Numbered from the stretch's first letter, positions 25,471 through 34,726 are shown. The stretch is 64,000 nt of DNA from Qaidamihabitans albus (GCF_016464705.1 NZ_JAEHOB010000004.1:310001-374000); one strand, 5' to 3'. The notes: generated by a model from the letters alone, not told the origin. A program made the numbers and translations.

Positions 25471-25507
25471 CTGACGCCACATCTACGTGCGGTTATGCTC
25501 CCGGACA
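25471..25507 (+). promoter_or_regulatory. vegetative-type promoter, probably leaderless
   Basis: CTGACG (25471-25476), a 17-bp spacer and TATGCT (25494-25499) resemble a sigma-70 promoter. The -10 ends seven bases before the ATG at 25507, and no Shine-Dalgarno is present, so transcription may begin at the start codon. Confidence 0.5.
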
Positions 25508-27117
25508 TGGCGATGGTCAATTCGTCCGACAGCGCCGAGGACCGCCTCCGCCGGATAGAGGCGGTCACCGATACGACGCTCGCCCATCTCGGTGTCGAGC
25601 AGCTTCTGCAGGAATTGCTGGCCCGCGTCCGGGAGATCCTGGGTACGGACACCGCGACAGTGCTCCTCCTCGCCGACGGCGGCCAGCACCTGGTCGCGAC
25701 CGCATCCTCCGGTCTCGAGGAATCGGTGCGCCAGGGGGTGCGGATCCCGGTCGGCGAGGGCTTCGCCGGCCGGATCGCGCAACGGCGCGAGCGGCTGGTC
25801 ATGCAGGAAATCACATCGACCACCGTGCGCAACCCGATCCTGTGGCAGAAGGGCGTCCACTCGCTGGCCGGTGTGCCGCTGCTGGCCGGCGGTGAGCTGA
25901 TCGGCGTGCTGCACGTCGGCTCGATGCTGCCGAGGGACTTCACCGACCAGGACCTCCAGCTGCTGGAGCTCGCGGCCGATCGCGTCGCACTGGCCACCCG
26001 GACACGCCAGGCACGGGTCGAACGGGCGGCCGCGGCGGCACTGCAACGTAACCTCCTGCCCGCCCGGCTGCCCCGCATCATCGGCATGGAACTGGCCTCC
26101 AGGTACGTACCCGCGGAGGAGGCCGGGGTCAGCGGCGACTGGTACGACGTCTTCACGCTGCCCTCGGGCTGGCTGTGCGTCGCGATCGGGGACGTGGTCG
26201 GGCGCGGACTCACTGCGGCCACCGTGATGAGCCGGATGCGCACGGCCACCCGCGCGTACGCTCTCGACTCCAACGATCCCAGCGAGGTGCTCAGCAAGCT
26301 GGACTCGCACATGCGTCACTTCGAGCCCGACGCGATGGCGACGATCGCCTACGGGATGTGGGAGCCTTCACTGGAGCGGCTGCACATCTCGCTCGCGGGG
26401 CACCTGGCACCCGTACTCGCCGCCCCCGGCGACCCCGCGGCACCGGCAGAACTCCCGGTCGACCCGCCCATCGGCGCCGGTTCCGCTCCGCTGCGACGCA
26501 GGACCAGCACCATCACGGTCGCGCCCGGCACGATGGTCCTCTTCTACACCGACGGGCTGGTGGAACGGCGGCACCGTCCGCTGGAGGTCGGATTGCAACT
26601 GATCTGTGATGCGATGCGGACCGACTCCGCGGAAGCCATGTGCGCTGCGGTGATGTCGAAGCTCATCGACGCGGACCCGACCGGCGACGACATCGCGGTA
26701 CTCGCCATCCGCAGACAGACCGCCGAGGAACTACGTAGGCTGGAGCTTGAGTTCTCGGCGGTGCCGGACTCGCTGAGCGAGATCCGTGCTGCGTTGCGTC
26801 GTTGGCTGCCCACGGTGGGTGCCTCGGACGATGACATCGCGGATCTGCTGGTAGCGGTCGGCGAGGCCAGCGCGAACGTCGTCGAGCACGCCTACGGCCC
26901 GCTCGGAGGTACCGTCGAGTTGCACCTCGCAGCCAACGACCGGGAGGTGATTGCCACGGTCAAGGACAACGGGAGCTGGCGCCCCCCACGAGGCCAGCAC
27001 AGAGGCAGGGGCACGCAACTGATGCAGCACCTCAGTGACGACGTGCGGTTCGAGCACGGACCGGACGGCACGAGCGTGCAGATCCGCCGACATCTGACAG
27101 GTGGCAAGTTCCCATGA
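25507..27117 (+). CDS. GAF - SpoIIE-type PP2C phosphatase - HATPase protein
   Basis: About 536 residues. A GAF domain covers roughly 20-160 (RVREILGTDTATVLLL, VPVGEGFAGRIAQRRE-type core). A SpoIIE/PP2C domain from about 185 (ALQRNLLPARLP, VSGDWYDVFTL, AIGDVVGRGLTAA, MVLFYTDGLVE) follows, then an anti-sigma-type HATPase (VGEASANVVEHAYG, VKDNGSWRPP, GRGTQLM). It probably dephosphorylates, and may also phosphorylate, the STAS antagonist encoded next, controlling a partner-switching module in response to a ligand sensed by GAF. The stop overlaps the STAS start (ATGA). The ATG at 25507 was chosen by promoter position; 25495 and 25513 are alternatives. Confidence 0.88.
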   Translation: MAMVNSSDSAEDRLRRIEAVTDTTLAHLGVEQLLQELLARVREILGTDTATVLLLADGGQHLVATASSGLEESVRQGVRIPVGEGFAGRIAQRRERLVMQEITSTTVRNPILWQKGVHSLAGVPLLAGGELIGVLHVGSMLPRDFTDQDLQLLELAADRVALATRTRQARVERAAAAALQRNLLPARLPRIIGMELASRYVPAEEAGVSGDWYDVFTLPSGWLCVAIGDVVGRGLTAATVMSRMRTATRAYALDSNDPSEVLSKLDSHMRHFEPDAMATIAYGMWEPSLERLHISLAGHLAPVLAAPGDPAAPAELPVDPPIGAGSAPLRRRTSTITVAPGTMVLFYTDGLVERRHRPLEVGLQLICDAMRTDSAEAMCAAVMSKLIDADPTGDDIAVLAIRRQTAEELRRLELEFSAVPDSLSEIRAALRRWLPTVGASDDDIADLLVAVGEASANVVEHAYGPLGGTVELHLAANDREVIATVKDNGSWRPPRGQHRGRGTQLMQHLSDDVRFEHGPDGTSVQIRRHLTGGKFP

Positions 27118-27434
27118 CCACCGCGAACGTCGAAGTGCGTCCGCACGAGGAAAAGAAGATCGACATTCTCGTCAGCGGAGAGATCGACCTGTCGAATTCC
27201 GCAGCCGTTCAGGACGACATCTTCGCGGCGATCACCAACCACCTCCTCGCGGTCCGCGTCGACCTCGGGGGCCTGACCTACATCGACAGCGCCGGCCTGC
27301 GCATTCTCTTCGCACTCGCCGACCGGCTTCGGCTGTTGCAGACGACGTGCGAGATCAGCGCGCCGCCCGGCTCGCCGACCAGGCGGGTGATCGAGCTCTC
27401 CGGTATCGACTCGCTGGTCCACCTGCACGTGTGA
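27114..27434 (+). CDS. STAS-domain anti-sigma factor antagonist
   Basis: A 106-residue single STAS domain (SpoIIAA/RsbV-like). The phosphorylatable Ser is in TYIDSAGLRILF. A preceding VSGEIDLSNSAAV segment and the order of strands match the family. Unphosphorylated antagonist releases a sigma factor from its anti-sigma partner. It is translationally coupled to the SpoIIE-type phosphatase. The cognate sigma factor is not obvious nearby; the ECF factor at 31 kb is of another type. Confidence 0.88.
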   Translation: MTTANVEVRPHEEKKIDILVSGEIDLSNSAAVQDDIFAAITNHLLAVRVDLGGLTYIDSAGLRILFALADRLRLLQTTCEISAPPGSPTRRVIELSGIDSLVHLHV

Positions 27435-27587
27435 CCGTCGGCGGCACCGCTTTTCGTCCCCATGACGGCCGCCGACCCTCCGTCGAAGAGCCGGCAACGG
27501 AGCGCGACCGGCTCCACTGCTGAGCGTCGCTGACCTGACTAGGATCGACGGGCATCGGCGCGGTACACGGCGTTGCGGGGAGGTCCG

Positions 27588-28472
27588 ATGGGGACGCAGG
27601 GCGGGGCGGAAGAACCGAGCGGCACGCCGTGGCAGCGACCGCAGGGCATCCTGCTCAACTTCTTCGCCGCCCACCTGCTCGGCCGGGCCGAGGCGGTCTA
27701 CTCCGGCAGCCTCATCGAGGTGCTGGCCCGAGTAGGGGTCGGTGAGCACGCGGCCCGGTCGACGCTGTCCAGGATGACCCGGCGCGGGCTGCTGGCGCGC
27801 CACCGCCGCGGCAAACGGGTCTACCTCGGCCTCACCGACTACACCTCGAAGGTTCTCGAGGAGGGCAGCCGCCGGGTGCGGCACGCGGTGAACCGCGACT
27901 GGGACGGTCACTGGACCATGCTCGGCTTCTCACTGCCGGAGACCCGCAGGGCCGACCGGCACCTGCTGCGCTCCCGGCTCGCGTGGGCGGGCTTCGGCCC
28001 GTTGCAGAGCGGCCTCTGGATCAGCCCGCGCTCGATCGAGGTCGAGGAACTGCTCGAAGGACTCGATGTCGCCGATCACGTCAAGGCCTTTCGCGCGAGC
28101 ACCCTGCGCCCCACGGACATCCAGGAGATGATCGCCGACGCGTGGGACCTGGACGAACTGGCCCAGGGCTACCGCGGCTTCCTCCGCCGGTGGGACGTGC
28201 CCGACCCACTGGCAGCCACCGATGACGTCCTCGCCGGCCAGTTGCTGATGCACACCGAGTGGACCCTCTTGCTGCGTAAGGATCCCGGCCTTCCGCTGGC
28301 ACACCTACCTGCGGACTGGCCTGCCGTTCGCGCGGAGCACGTGTTCGTGTGCACACGGGCGGCGTTCGCGCCCCACGCCGAACGCGAAGTGACGGAGCTC
28401 GTCGAGCGCATCGCCGTCGATGAACAGGCCGACACGCCCGTACGCCGCGAGAAGGCGAAGCTCCCCGCCTGA
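27588..28472 (+). CDS. PaaX-family transcriptional regulator
   Basis: About 294 residues. The N-terminal winged helix ([33 protein letters not shown]) is followed by the PaaX central domain ([28 protein letters not shown]) and C-terminal region ([13 protein letters not shown]). PaaX proteins repress phenylacetate catabolism by sensing phenylacetyl-CoA; actinobacterial paralogues have unknown ligands. The ATG follows GGGGAGG closely. No paa genes are in view. The aldo/keto reductase gene downstream could be a target. Confidence 0.83.
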   Translation: MGTQGGAEEPSGTPWQRPQGILLNFFAAHLLGRAEAVYSGSLIEVLARVGVGEHAARSTLSRMTRRGLLARHRRGKRVYLGLTDYTSKVLEEGSRRVRHAVNRDWDGHWTMLGFSLPETRRADRHLLRSRLAWAGFGPLQSGLWISPRSIEVEELLEGLDVADHVKAFRASTLRPTDIQEMIADAWDLDELAQGYRGFLRRWDVPDPLAATDDVLAGQLLMHTEWTLLLRKDPGLPLAHLPADWPAVRAEHVFVCTRAAFAPHAEREVTELVERIAVDEQADTPVRREKAKLPA

Positions 28473-28505
28473 GCCGGCTGTGGCGCGACCGGGTCCGGGC
28501 AGCAT

Positions 28506-28530
28506 GTCCACTGTGGAGTCCATGGTCCAC
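28506..28530. promoter_or_regulatory. clustered GTCCAC/GTGGA motif upstream of aldo/keto reductase
   Basis: GTCCACTGTGGA at 28506-28517 is an imperfect palindrome, followed by a further GTCCAC at 28525-28530. It lies between the PaaX-type gene and the reductase gene, a position suited to an operator. Only the arrangement supports this. Confidence 0.3.
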
Positions 28531-28633
28531 TTTGCCCTTGGTGGTCTCGCCCCGTCGACGATCCACCCCGCCGGGTGAGGACCACACGTGTGCGTGTTGC
28601 GCCGAACCCCGGCGCACGGGAACACTCACGGCC

Positions 28634-29473
28634 ATGGCGATGCGGTACCTGAAGTTGGGCTCCGGCGAGCGGCTGCCGGTGCTGGGACAGGGCACGTGGG
28701 GCATGGGCGAGCGCCGCGGGGAGCGGGACAACGAGGTGACGGCCCTGCGGCACGGCCTCGATCTCGGACTCGGCCTGATCGACACCGCGGAGATGTACGG
28801 CGACGGTGGCGCGGAGGAGGTCGTCGGCGCCGCCGTCGCGGGTCGTCGCGACGAGGCGTTCCTGGTGAGCAAGGTGTTGCCGCACAACGCGAGCAGGCGT
28901 GGGACGATCGAGGCCTGCGAACGCAGCCTCGCGCGGCTGGACACCGACCGGATCGAGCTGTATCTGCTGCACTGGCGCGGGAACGTGCCGCTGGCGGAGA
29001 CGCTGGAGGCGTTCACCCGGCTGCGCGCCGACGGCAAGATCCGGCACTTCGGCGTCAGCAACCTCGGTCCGGACGACATGGCCGAGCTGTGGTCACAACC
29101 CTCCGGCGACGACGTCGCGACCGATCAGGTGCTCTACAACCTGACCCGCCGCGGCCCCGAGTTCGACCTGCTGCCGTGGTGCCGCGAACACGCCGTGCCC
29201 GTGATGGCGTACTCGCCGATCGAGCAGGGACGCCTGCTGGACGACGCCGTGCTCGGCAAGGTCGCCGAACGGCACGAAGCGACCCCGGCGCAGGTCGCGC
29301 TCGCGTGGGTGCTGCATCAGCCGGGGGTGTGCGCGATCCCGAAGGCGGCGAACCGCGAGCACGTCGAGCAGAACCTCGCCGCCCTCGACATCACGCTCAC
29401 CGCGGAGGACCTCGCCGACCTCGACGCCCGGTTCCCACCGCCGACCGGCCCGAAGCCGCTGGAGATCCTATAG
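28634..29473 (+). CDS. aldo/keto reductase
   Basis: About 279 residues with the AKR barrel. The NADPH-dependent catalytic tetrad can be placed at Asp and Tyr in [12 protein letters not shown], Lys in [10 protein letters not shown] and His in [18 protein letters not shown] and the cofactor segment [14 protein letters not shown] follow. It reduces aldehydes or ketones in the cytoplasm; the substrate is unknown. The start is the second ATG-type site in the frame, after a stretch that does not look coding. It is followed by a palindromic repeat cluster. Confidence 0.85.
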   Translation: MAMRYLKLGSGERLPVLGQGTWGMGERRGERDNEVTALRHGLDLGLGLIDTAEMYGDGGAEEVVGAAVAGRRDEAFLVSKVLPHNASRRGTIEACERSLARLDTDRIELYLLHWRGNVPLAETLEAFTRLRADGKIRHFGVSNLGPDDMAELWSQPSGDDVATDQVLYNLTRRGPEFDLLPWCREHAVPVMAYSPIEQGRLLDDAVLGKVAERHEATPAQVALAWVLHQPGVCAIPKAANREHVEQNLAALDITLTAEDLADLDARFPPPTGPKPLEIL

Positions 29474-29582
29474 CCCGCGAGTCCCCCGCCCAGACCCGCG
29501 AGTCCCCCGTTCGCGGCCCCGCGAGTGCGGAACTCGCGGGCCCGAGTGCGGGACTCGCGGGCTCCAGCGGGGGACTCGCGGG
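29474..29582. repeat. cluster of CCCGCGAGTCCCCCG repeats in both orientations
   Basis: CCCGCGAGTCCCCCG occurs at 29474-29488 and 29495-29509, and its reverse complement at 29568-29582. In between, CCCGCGAGT and ACTCGCGGG (29518-29540) make a perfect 9-bp stem. The cluster fills the gap between convergent genes, so it probably serves as a bidirectional terminator. The same 15-mer recurs at 57090-57219. Confidence 0.75.
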
Positions 29583-31094
29583 TTACGCGCGCCGCAGCAG
29601 GGTCGCGGCGAGCACCGCCAGCACGGCGAACCCCGCGGCACCGACACCGCCGACGATGTTCAGCGCGCCGGTGAACGCCGCGTGCGCATTGCCGAGCAGC
29701 TCACCGGCGACGACACCGTCCAGCTCGCGGGCGGCCAGCACGGCGCCGTTGAGGCTCTCCCGCGCCGCCCCGGCCAGCTCGGCAGGCACCTCCGCGGGCA
29801 CGACGACCCGGCTGCCGTACACGGCCGCGCCGAGGCTGCCCAGCGCGGCGAGGCCGAGCGCGATCCCGAACTCGTTGCTGGTCTCCGACACCGAGGCGGC
29901 CGAGCCGGCCTTCTCCTTGGGCGCCGAGCCGACGACCAGATCCGTGCCGAGCGCTGCAGCCGGTGCGATGCCCACGCAGGCCAGGCCGAAGCCCACGATC
30001 AGCGGTGCCAGCCCGCCGGGCCCGCCGACCTGGGTGAGCAGCAGCGCACCCGCGGTCCCGATCACCAGGCCCACCGTGATGACGTGGACGGGCCGGTACC
30101 GCTGGGCGAGCCGTGGCGCGAGCTGGGTGCTGGCGATCATGGCGATCGCGGGGACCGCGAGCCACATGCCCGCTCGCAGCGGTGTGAGCCCCTCGACCAG
30201 TTGCAGGTAGAGCGGGATGTAGAGGAACGTCCCCGCCATCAGGACCCCGCCGATCATCATGATCCCCAGCGCCGGGCCGGCCGAGCGATGCGCAAGCAGG
30301 CGCAGGTCCAGCAACGGATCGGCGAGTGCGCGCTGCCGGGCCACGAAAGCGAACCCGATCGCCGCGCCCACCACCACGGCGACGACCGGCACGGTGTGCC
30401 AACCGTCCTTCGCCAGCTCCTTGAGGCCGTAGACGATCGGCAGGATGGCGGCCAGCGACAGCGCGACGCTGGCCAGGTCGAGCCTGCCCGCACCGGGATC
30501 GCGGTACTCGGGCAGCAGCAGCGGGCCGGCCAGCAACAGCACCGCCATCACCGGAACCGCCAGCAGGAACACCGCGCCCCACCAGAAGAACGCCAGCAGC
30601 ACGCCGCCGACGACGGGCCCGATCGCGGTGCCGACCATGAAGCAGCTCATCCAGACCGCGATCCCCACCGCACGCTGCCGCGGATCGGGGAACATGTTGC
30701 TGATCAGGGCCAGCGTCGAGGGCATCAGCGTCGCACCGGCGATCCCCAGTACCGCACGGGCGGCGATCAGCATCTCCGCGTTCACCGAGTACGCGGCCAC
30801 GAGCGAGGCGACGGTGAAGGCACTCGCACCGATCAGGAGCAGCCTGCGCCGGCCGATCCGGTCGCCCACGGTCCCCATCGTGACCAGGAACCCGGCCACC
30901 AGGAAACCGTAGATGTCCAGAATCCACAGCTGTTGCGCGCTGCCCGCGCCGAGATCGACGCTCAGGTGCGGCAGCGCCAGGAAGAGCACGCTCATGTCGA
31001 GCGAGACGAGCAGCGTGGGCAACGCCAGCACGGCGAGCCCGATCCATTCCCTGCGGCCGGCCCTGGCGGCGGGCTCGGCGAGTGTCGGCTGCAT
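29583..31094 (-). CDS. MFS transporter, DHA2/EmrB-QacA type
   Basis: A 503-residue, 14-segment-type drug:H+ antiporter. The first segment carries LPTLLVSLDMSVLFLALP, followed by the GDRIGRRRLLLIGA loop-2/3 motif, motif C (SCFMVGTAIGPVVGGVLL) and a long C-terminal loop before the last helix. It probably exports a toxic compound. AGGAGG precedes the ATG by 7 bases. It is divergent from an ECF sigma factor gene, with an inverted repeat in the 136-bp gap that may regulate either gene. Confidence 0.87.
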   Translation of the reverse strand: MQPTLAEPAARAGRREWIGLAVLALPTLLVSLDMSVLFLALPHLSVDLGAGSAQQLWILDIYGFLVAGFLVTMGTVGDRIGRRRLLLIGASAFTVASLVAAYSVNAEMLIAARAVLGIAGATLMPSTLALISNMFPDPRQRAVGIAVWMSCFMVGTAIGPVVGGVLLAFFWWGAVFLLAVPVMAVLLLAGPLLLPEYRDPGAGRLDLASVALSLAAILPIVYGLKELAKDGWHTVPVVAVVVGAAIGFAFVARQRALADPLLDLRLLAHRSAGPALGIMMIGGVLMAGTFLYIPLYLQLVEGLTPLRAGMWLAVPAIAMIASTQLAPRLAQRYRPVHVITVGLVIGTAGALLLTQVGGPGGLAPLIVGFGLACVGIAPAAALGTDLVVGSAPKEKAGSAASVSETSNEFGIALGLAALGSLGAAVYGSRVVVPAEVPAELAGAARESLNGAVLAARELDGVVAGELLGNAHAAFTGALNIVGGVGAAGFAVLAVLAATLLRRA

Positions 31095-31140
31095 GGCAGA
31101 TCCTCCTCACGACATCACCGGGTAGGACCCGCCACGGCCG

Positions 31141-31169
31141 CGAAACTCATCGGTGCCCCGATGAGTTCG
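31141..31169. promoter_or_regulatory. inverted repeat in divergent MFS/sigma promoter region
   Basis: AACTCATCGG (31144-31153) and CCGATGAGTT (31158-31167) are perfect complements around TGCC, extended by CG on both sides with one bulge. The divergent position suggests an operator, but no TetR- or MarR-type gene is adjacent. Confidence 0.5.
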
Positions 31170-31230
31170 GAGTTCGCAGCCGGTCGGTACAGGAGAAGAG
31201 CTAGAGTCGCCTCAGGGTGGGAGGAGAGGC

Positions 31231-32223
31231 ATGACGACGGCACCGGAAACGATCGACGACGACTTCCTGCGGGAGGCCGACCCGTACCGGCGGGAGCTGC
31301 TGGCGCACTGCTACCGGATGCTGGGCTCGCCGCACGATGCCGAGGACCTGGTCCAGGAGACGTATCTGCGGGCGTGGCGGGCCTACGACAAGTTCGAGGG
31401 CCGCTCGTCGCTGCGCACCTGGCTGCACCGGATCGCGACCACCACCTGCCTGACCGCGCTGGAGAGCCGCAGCAGGCGCCCGCTGCCCACCGGGCTCGGC
31501 GGAACGAATGCCGACCCCGCCGACGAGCTGGTGGATCGGCCGGAGGTGCCCTGGCTCGAACCGCTGCCCGACGCCGTCAGTGTGGACGAGGGCGATCCGG
31601 CCACCGCAGTCACCGCGAAGGAGAGCGTCCGGCTGGCGTTCGTCGCGGCGCTGCAGCACCTGCCACCCCGCCAGCGCGCCGTGCTCATACTGCGCGACGT
31701 CCTGAAGTGGCGGGCGGCCGAGGTCGCCGAGGCGGTCGGCATTACGACCACCGCCGTCAACAGCACCCTGCAGCGCGCGCGGACGCAGCTGGAACGCATC
31801 GCACCGAAGCAGGACGAGGTCACGGAGCCGTCGGGCGCGCAGGAGCGGGAGCTGCTCGAACGCTACGTCACGGCGTTCGAGCGCAAGGACGTCGACGCGC
31901 TCGTCCGCTTGTTCACCGAGGACGTCGTCTGGGAGATGCCGCCCTACGCCGAGTGGTACCGGGGCCGCGTGCACGTCGGCAGGCATCTCGGCTCCCGGTG
32001 CCCGGCACGGCCCGGACTGGTCCGCATGTTGCCCGTGCGCGCGAACGACCAGCCCGGCTTCGCGATGTACCTGGCGGACCCGGCCGACCACACCACCTAC
32101 CGCGCGTTCACCGTGCAGGTGCTCACGCTCACCGCCCACGGGATCGGCCACGTGGTGAACTTCATGGACCCCGAGGTGTTCACGCTCTTCGGCCTGCCAC
32201 TGACCCGGCCGGCCGTGCCGTAG
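31231..32223 (+). CDS. ECF sigma factor with SnoaL-like C-terminal domain (SigG/SigJ-type)
   Basis: 330 residues. Region 2 spans about residues 15-80 (YRRELLAHCYRMLGSPHDAE, LVQETYLRAWRAYDKF) and region 4 about 140-200 (LPPRQRAVLILRDVLKWRAA, EVAEAVGITTTAVNSTLQRA). The last ~120 residues form an NTF2/SnoaL-like domain (VRLFTEDVVWEMPPYAEWYRG). This is the architecture of subfamily-G/J ECF sigma factors, whose fused domain replaces or supplements a separate anti-sigma factor. GGAGGAG precedes the ATG. No anti-sigma gene is adjacent, in line with the type. Confidence 0.88.
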   Translation: MTTAPETIDDDFLREADPYRRELLAHCYRMLGSPHDAEDLVQETYLRAWRAYDKFEGRSSLRTWLHRIATTTCLTALESRSRRPLPTGLGGTNADPADELVDRPEVPWLEPLPDAVSVDEGDPATAVTAKESVRLAFVAALQHLPPRQRAVLILRDVLKWRAAEVAEAVGITTTAVNSTLQRARTQLERIAPKQDEVTEPSGAQERELLERYVTAFERKDVDALVRLFTEDVVWEMPPYAEWYRGRVHVGRHLGSRCPARPGLVRMLPVRANDQPGFAMYLADPADHTTYRAFTVQVLTLTAHGIGHVVNFMDPEVFTLFGLPLTRPAVP

Positions 32224-32233
32224 CCCGGCTCGC

Positions 32234-32797
32234 TCAGCCGGGATGCCTGCCGAGGAAGGCGATCAACCGGTCGCCCGGGCAGGCCGGCTCCGGTAGCTCC
32301 ACGGAGGCGGCGAACCGGCTCGGGCGGTCGGCGTCGCCGACCAGCAGTGCCGCGAGTTCGAGCATCTCCTCCGCCAGCGGTGTCGGGATCGGCCGGTGCT
32401 GCCCGCACGCCCGCGCCACGTCCCACCCGTGCACGGCGACCTCCAGCGCGCCCGCGCACCCGACGACCGCCGACGCCAGAGGGCTGCCCGCGATCGAGAT
32501 CACCCCCGCGTCGCGGGCTCCCGCCCATGCACCGAGCAGCACGCGCGCCCGGTCGCGCACCGTGGCGACCGGATCGGCGCCGGGGTCAGCGATCCGCACG
32601 TCGAGATCGACGCTGCCGTCGTCGGCGGCCTCCTGCAGGGCGTACAGCGAGTCGTTCAGGTGGGCGAGCAACGCGCCCAGATCCCAGTCCCGGCAAGGTG
32701 TCGGGCGGCCGAGCGCGCCCGGCGGGACGGCCCGAAGGCTGCCGAGAGTGTAGTTGATCGCGCGTTCGAGCAGGGCAAACCCGGCGGGCGATGACAT
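32234..32797 (-). CDS. TIGR03086-type DinB-fold protein (mycothiol-linked maleylpyruvate isomerase family)
   Basis: About 187 residues of the DinB/MDMPI four-helix fold. It has the characteristic RPTPCRDWDLGALLAHLNDS near residue 40 (metal-binding His) and EVAVHGWDVARACG near 130. Members bind a divalent metal and are thought to be mycothiol-dependent transferases or isomerases; function here is unknown. The ATG at 32797 has GGGAG just upstream. An upstream in-frame start would add 24 residues without family resemblance. Confidence 0.8.
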   Translation of the reverse strand: MSSPAGFALLERAINYTLGSLRAVPPGALGRPTPCRDWDLGALLAHLNDSLYALQEAADDGSVDLDVRIADPGADPVATVRDRARVLLGAWAGARDAGVISIAGSPLASAVVGCAGALEVAVHGWDVARACGQHRPIPTPLAEEMLELAALLVGDADRPSRFAASVELPEPACPGDRLIAFLGRHPG

Positions 32798-32894
32798 CCG
32801 CTCTCCCTTCGCCGCGCGGTGCGGTCCGTGCCGTCCCCAATACAGACCGTGTGGAGGCGCCGGAGTCATCGGTGCGGGCGGAGCCGGGCGCGCC

Positions 32895-32942
32895 GCTCGT
32901 GAGTGCGCAGCCGAGTTCTAACTCGCGTACGCACTCACGAGC
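32895..32942. repeat. palindromic repeat, family 1 (copy a)
   Basis: A 48-bp imperfect palindrome with GCTCGTGAGTGCG at one end, CGCACTCACGAGC at the other and CGAGTTCTAACTCG in the centre. It overlaps the last codons of the alpha/beta hydrolase gene and lies upstream of the next minus-strand gene. Close relatives are at 44351-44400 and 45849-45914. Confidence 0.8.
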
Positions 32943-33699
32943 GGCTGCGCGCCGAACGGACGATCTCGGCGAGCGGGCCGGGGGCGGAGAAGTTCATCGC
33001 GTGCGGCGCACCGGGGACCTCGGTGAGCCTGCCGTCCGGCAGCCGCGCGGCGACCTCCTCGGCCCAGCCTCGCGGCACGACCGGATCGCGGCTGCCGCGC
33101 ACCACCACGGCGCGTGCGCGGACGTGCGGGAGCTTCCGCCCGACCGGATCGCCGAGCAGGTGGCGCGAGGTTCTCAGGATCCGGCGGGGTCCGCAGCACA
33201 GGTAGTCGCGAGCGAGGACCAGCAGCAACGCGGGGCGTTCGCGCGGGACGTCGGCGAGCAGCCGGCCGGCCTGGCCCAGTACCGACCGGGCCCGGCTGCC
33301 CATGCTGGGCCCGTTGAGCACGATCGGCCCGACCAGCTCGGGACCGTGCACGGCCAGGTCCACGACGATCTGGCAGCCCGCGGAGTTGGCCACGAGCAGA
33401 GCGCCGCCCCGGCCCGTCGCTCGCAGCCAGTCGGCCAGCGCACCGGAGAGTCCCCGCACGTCCAGCGCCGCCGCCGGACCGGGGGTGCGGCCGAAGCCGG
33501 GCAGGTCGGGAGCGCTCACCCGCATCGTGGTCGCGAGCTCCTTCGCCAGCGGCAGGAAGTAGCGGTGCGAGCAGCCGAGCCCGTGTACGCATACGACCTC
33601 CGGCGCGCCGGGCGGCCCCGATACCGCGGCGTGTACGCGGGTTCCGGCCGCCGCGGTGAACTCGGCGTGCTCCCAGCCCCTCGTCGGAGCCGTCAGCAC
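32935..33699 (-). CDS. alpha/beta hydrolase
   Basis: 254 residues. VCVHGLGCSHRYF gives the oxyanion-hole HG, the nucleophile Ser is in LLVANSAGCQIV, Asp in VVRGSRDPVV and His in PGAPHAMNF. The length and simple cap are typical of the large family of esterases, lipases and haloalkane-dehalogenase-like enzymes. The substrate is unknown. The 3' end lies inside a palindromic repeat, so the final residues SARSRS derive from that repeat. It is divergent from the methyltransferase gene at 33.9 kb. Confidence 0.83.
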   Translation of the reverse strand: MLTAPTRGWEHAEFTAAAGTRVHAAVSGPPGAPEVVCVHGLGCSHRYFLPLAKELATTMRVSAPDLPGFGRTPGPAAALDVRGLSGALADWLRATGRGGALLVANSAGCQIVVDLAVHGPELVGPIVLNGPSMGSRARSVLGQAGRLLADVPRERPALLLVLARDYLCCGPRRILRTSRHLLGDPVGRKLPHVRARAVVVRGSRDPVVPRGWAEEVAARLPDGRLTEVPGAPHAMNFSAPGPLAEIVRSARSRS

Positions 33700-33806
33700 C
33701 GGCGACGTCCGCGCCGGTCGCTGGGTCCCATCTGCCGCATGTACCCGGACGGCGGCACCGGGTAACCACGCCGTGGCCGGACGCTCGCCGGAAGATCACC
33801 GGCCGC

Positions 33807-33837
33807 TTGCCCGCGCCGGGTGTGATTGTCCTAACCT
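33807..33837 (+). promoter_or_regulatory. possible promoter of the DUF574 methyltransferase gene
   Basis: TTGCCC (33807-33812) and TAACCT (33832-33837) are 19 bp apart, 43 bp before the ATG. The spacing is long, so this is tentative. Confidence 0.35.
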
Positions 33838-33880
33838 TGGGGTGATCCGACGACCGCGCAGTGTGCCAGTGGAGTGCCAG

Positions 33881-34711
33881 ATGCCGACCAACGAACAGGC
33901 CCCGGTTCCCGTGATCGACACCAGCGTCGCGAGTGTCGCGCGCGTGTACGACGCGTTGCTTGGCGGCAAGGACAACTACGAGGTCGACCGCGTGGTCTAT
34001 CGCTCGGTCCTGGAAGCCTCGCCCGAGGCGCCGCGTACCGCGACAGCGATCCGGCAATGGCTGGTCAGGGTCGTGCGCTGGCTGGCGGGCCCCGCGGGCA
34101 TGGACCAGTTCCTCGACCTCGGCTCCGGCCTGCCGACCGTGGAGAACACCCACGAGGTGGCGCAGCGGGTCAACCCCGACGCCCGGGTCGTCTACGTCGA
34201 CAACGACCCGGTGGTCAGCGCGCACGGCCGGGCCCTGCTCGAGGAGAACGACCGCACGCACTTCGTCGAGATGGACCTGACCGAGCCGGAGCGGGTACTC
34301 GCCCATCCGGCCGTCACCGAGAACCTGGATCTGGAACGCCCGTTCGTCCTGATGCAGTGCAACACCCTGCATCACCTGATGGACGACGAGAACCCGTACC
34401 AGATCATGAAGACCTACGTCGACGCCCTGCCGTCCGGCTCCTATGCCGCGCTCTGCCACTTCTGGGACCCGGCGGAGGAGAACGCCGAGTTCAGCGCGTT
34501 CGCCAGGGACATGGAGCAGCGCCTCACCGGCAGCACGATGGGGTCGGGCCGGTTCCGGACCCGGCAGGAGATCCGCTCCTACCTGGACGGCCTCGAACTG
34601 GTCGAGCCGGGCCTGGTGATGCTGCACGAGTGGTGGCCCGAAGGACCAAGGCTGGAGCCGCTGACCAACATGGATCAGGTCTTCCTGAGCGGGGTCGCCC
34701 AGAAACCGTAG
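33881..34711 (+). CDS. SAM-dependent methyltransferase, DUF574 family
   Basis: 276 residues. The family's N-terminal VARVYDALLGGKDNYEVDR signature is followed by the SAM-binding FLDLGSGLPTVENTHEVA and VVYVDNDPVV. LMQCNTLHHLMD and LCHFWDPAEENA follow. Actinomycetes carry many DUF574 paralogues. Some act in secondary metabolism; most are uncharacterised. GGAG precedes the ATG by 6 bases. It stands next to, and converges on, the type III PKS locus, but belonging to it is uncertain. Confidence 0.87.
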   Translation: MPTNEQAPVPVIDTSVASVARVYDALLGGKDNYEVDRVVYRSVLEASPEAPRTATAIRQWLVRVVRWLAGPAGMDQFLDLGSGLPTVENTHEVAQRVNPDARVVYVDNDPVVSAHGRALLEENDRTHFVEMDLTEPERVLAHPAVTENLDLERPFVLMQCNTLHHLMDDENPYQIMKTYVDALPSGSYAALCHFWDPAEENAEFSAFARDMEQRLTGSTMGSGRFRTRQEIRSYLDGLELVEPGLVMLHEWWPEGPRLEPLTNMDQVFLSGVAQKP

Positions 34712-34726
34712 GCCGGTCTTCCCTGC

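Noticed and set aside
29682-32753. 1023-codon plus-strand frame
   Set aside because: It runs antisense to the MFS gene and out of frame with the sigma factor; long shadow frames are expected at this GC content. MFS helices and sigma regions identify the true genes.
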